The notes below the pieces were generated by a model. That model did not search any database. It was not told the origin of the DNA and worked only from the letters and a program-made list of their open reading frames with translations. Made by a program: the position numbers and the translations under genes. A DNA stretch of 7,155 nt from Candidatus Cloacimonadota bacterium (GTDB lineage: Bacteria; Cloacimonadota; Cloacimonadia; Cloacimonadales; TCS61): the NCBI GenBank assembly GCA_003647825.1, contig QMNP01000074.1:1-7155 (forward strand), given 5' to 3'. Below are positions 6,017-7,155 of this stretch, piece after piece. Position 1 is the first letter of the stretch. Every line of letters begins with the position of its first letter.

Positions 6017-7072
6017 CTAATTTTTTATTTTTATCGTCTGGCTGATCACTTCAGTTTCAATCAGCCCAGCCAGCTTAAATCCTTCCGGGAAGTAGATAGA
6101 GTTATCTATCAAATAAGCTTTTTTACCTATCTCATCGTAAAAGGCAAAGCTTTGGAAAGCACCGCCAACAGCATATTTTTTATTCTGCCAGCGACCCGAA
6201 AGTTTCCAGCCCTGTTTCTTACCAATTTCATAAGGCTGAGTACGCACATCTTTGTCAAAGTATTCGTCTTCATCGTAATATTTCCAAGCCAATTCTCTAC
6301 GTTTTTCTTTTAGCCAATCATCGTTAACTTTGTCCTCAACCATATCCTCAGAATAGATAGAAATGTAACGATCAGGCTTATTTCGTAACCTGGCCAGAAA
6401 TGAAATGAAATTATTTTTATCGTCCTGTTTATAAACCGTGTAGGTTTTGGGTATATCCATTTCCCAGGTATAATTATTGAAAGTAGATTTAAGATAAGTC
6501 TTACTTTTGTATGTAAGGAATGAAATTCTTTCGTACAGCTTTTGTTTGAACTGCTGGAAGGTCTCTTCTGCCATACTTATATTTAAACTCAAGAGATTAC
6601 GTTCATTATTCCCGATAAGAAAAAGCACGAATTGATCACGAGCCCAGATATTTTCCTTTGGATACATGCCTACTTTGTTTTCAGCAATTTCAGCTTCAAT
6701 AGCTCCACCCATAATGGATTTTACATAGGCAGAAACCGGAGCTGATGATTCCAAATCTGCCAAAAAAATGAGATTATTAAATTTATAAAATTGTTCAAGT
6801 TTATCCAGTGGAGCTCGTTTTACTTCAAAGTAAGGTTCATTTTCTGTAGTAAAATAATATCTTTCCAGAGTATCCCGCAGATGTTGCTCGGCATATTTCC
6901 ATACATTATCATCAGCAAAGACATATATGGTTTGTTTGTGTCCCCAGGACATTGGTTTTTTTATATCGACTTTTTTTTGTTTGGTGTTGTTAATTTTTTG
7001 TTGGGAAGGATCTGTTGTACATCCTGCAAAAACAAGAAAAGATAAAACAATTATAATAGTGAATTTTCTCAC
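6017..7072 (-). CDS. DUF4837 family lipoprotein
   Basis: A 351-residue lipoprotein starting at GTG. The signal peptide (MRK, hydrophobic core 5-16) ends in a lipobox F15-A-G-C18, so Cys18 should be lipidated and the protein held in the envelope. The body matches the DUF4837 layout known from Bacteroidetes: an N-terminal half beginning I-Y-V-F-A-D-D-N-V-W (about 49-58), with an F-E-V-K-R-A-P...NNLIFLADL block and N-I-W-A-R-D-Q-F-V-L (about 141-150), then a second half with W-E-M-D-I-P-K-T-Y (about 203-211) and a late W-K-L-S-G-R-W...YAVGGAFQSFAFYD block (about 292-314). Length fits the family. Function is unknown. The GTG overlaps the TGA of the upstream gene by 4 nt (GTGA) and has AAGGA 9 nt upstream, so it is translationally coupled to it. 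An in-frame ATG at codon 41 would lose the signal peptide and is rejected as the start. Confidence 0.84.
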   Translation of the reverse strand: MRKFTIIIVLSFLVFAGCTTDPSQQKINNTKQKKVDIKKPMSWGHKQTIYVFADDNVWKYAEQHLRDTLERYYFTTENEPYFEVKRAPLDKLEQFYKFNNLIFLADLESSAPVSAYVKSIMGGAIEAEIAENKVGMYPKENIWARDQFVLFLIGNNERNLLSLNISMAEETFQQFKQKLYERISFLTYKSKTYLKSTFNNYTWEMDIPKTYTVYKQDDKNNFISFLARLRNKPDRYISIYSEDMVEDKVNDDWLKEKRRELAWKYYDEDEYFDKDVRTQPYEIGKKQGWKLSGRWQNKKYAVGGAFQSFAFYDEIGKKAYLIDNSIYFPEGFKLAGLIETEVISQTIKIKN

Positions 7073-7155
7073 TTTACTTGTTCCTTAAGCTTTTTTGCAT
7101 TCCCAAAGAAACTGACACCTGAAATGATCGTAACAACAGCAACCAGCCAGAAATA
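7069..7155 (-). CDS. C-terminal end of a membrane protein, possibly a CDP-alcohol phosphatidyltransferase (5' partial)
   Basis: The minus strand from the right edge reads 28 codons and a TGA stop. The peptide begins YFWLVAVVTIISGVSFF, one hydrophobic helix, and ends in a basic amphipathic tail GNAKKLKEQVK. A last helix with an ISG motif and a short cytoplasmic Lys-rich tail is what PgsA-type phosphatidylglycerophosphate synthases and other CDP-alcohol phosphatidyltransferases look like at their C-terminus, but the catalytic DG..AR motif lies outside the window, so this is a suggestion only. The stop overlaps the GTG start of the DUF4837 gene (GTGA), which supports it being a real coding frame and the preceding gene of the same operon. 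Confidence 0.66.
   Translation of the reverse strand, partial: YFWLVAVVTIISGVSFFGNAKKLKEQVK
7082..7086 (-). promoter_or_regulatory. Shine-Dalgarno site selecting the GTG start of the DUF4837 gene
   Basis: Minus-strand AAGGA lies 9 nt before the GTG, inside the last codons of the upstream membrane-protein gene. With the intact signal peptide that follows, it supports the GTG rather than a downstream ATG. Confidence 0.6.

Noticed and set aside
6791..7045. Plus-strand hydrophobic frame opposite the DUF4837 gene
   Set aside because: Its hydrophobicity is what antisense of Lys/Glu-rich coding sequence produces; the minus-strand lipoprotein is well supported.

Overview
The window looks like a stretch of chromosome from an FCB-superphylum bacterium, most plausibly Candidatus Cloacimonadota or a close relative. 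This rests on low GC by eye, a secreted protein ending in a YPNPFNPET-type Por/type IX sorting domain, a DUF4837-family lipoprotein, and AGGAG ribosome sites on several genes. The assignment is from recognised features, not from a database search. I see no mobile element, CRISPR array, rRNA or tRNA.

Layout. At 1-1278 (+) is the 3' part of a large secreted multidomain protein, open at the left edge and followed by a strong hairpin terminator. All other genes are on the minus strand and converge on it. Reading in their own direction from the right edge: the last 28 codons of a membrane protein (7155-7069; possibly a CDP-alcohol phosphatidyltransferase), a DUF4837 lipoprotein (7072-6017), a small beta-barrel outer-membrane protein (5997-5257), a 631-residue TPR lipoprotein (5223-3328) and a two-helix membrane protein of 61 residues (3324-3139). 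These five are packed with a 4-nt overlap or gaps of 3-33 nt and end at a hairpin plus T-run (3114-3051), so they look like one transcript. After it come two more loosely spaced minus-strand genes: a hotdog-fold PaaI-like thioesterase (2964-2461) and a DUF58/vWA protein (2285-1389).

How the genes may work together. Every product of the five-gene cluster is predicted to be membrane-bound or exported: two lipoproteins, one barrel and two inner-membrane proteins. This makes it a candidate envelope-biogenesis or outer-membrane assembly operon of unknown function, and it is the most interesting item here. The thioesterase and DUF58 genes are recognisable families but have no obvious link to it. 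The DUF58 gene lacks its customary MoxR ATPase neighbour inside the window. No intergenic stretch exceeds 300 bases; the two longest (2286-2460 and 2965-3138) are described below.
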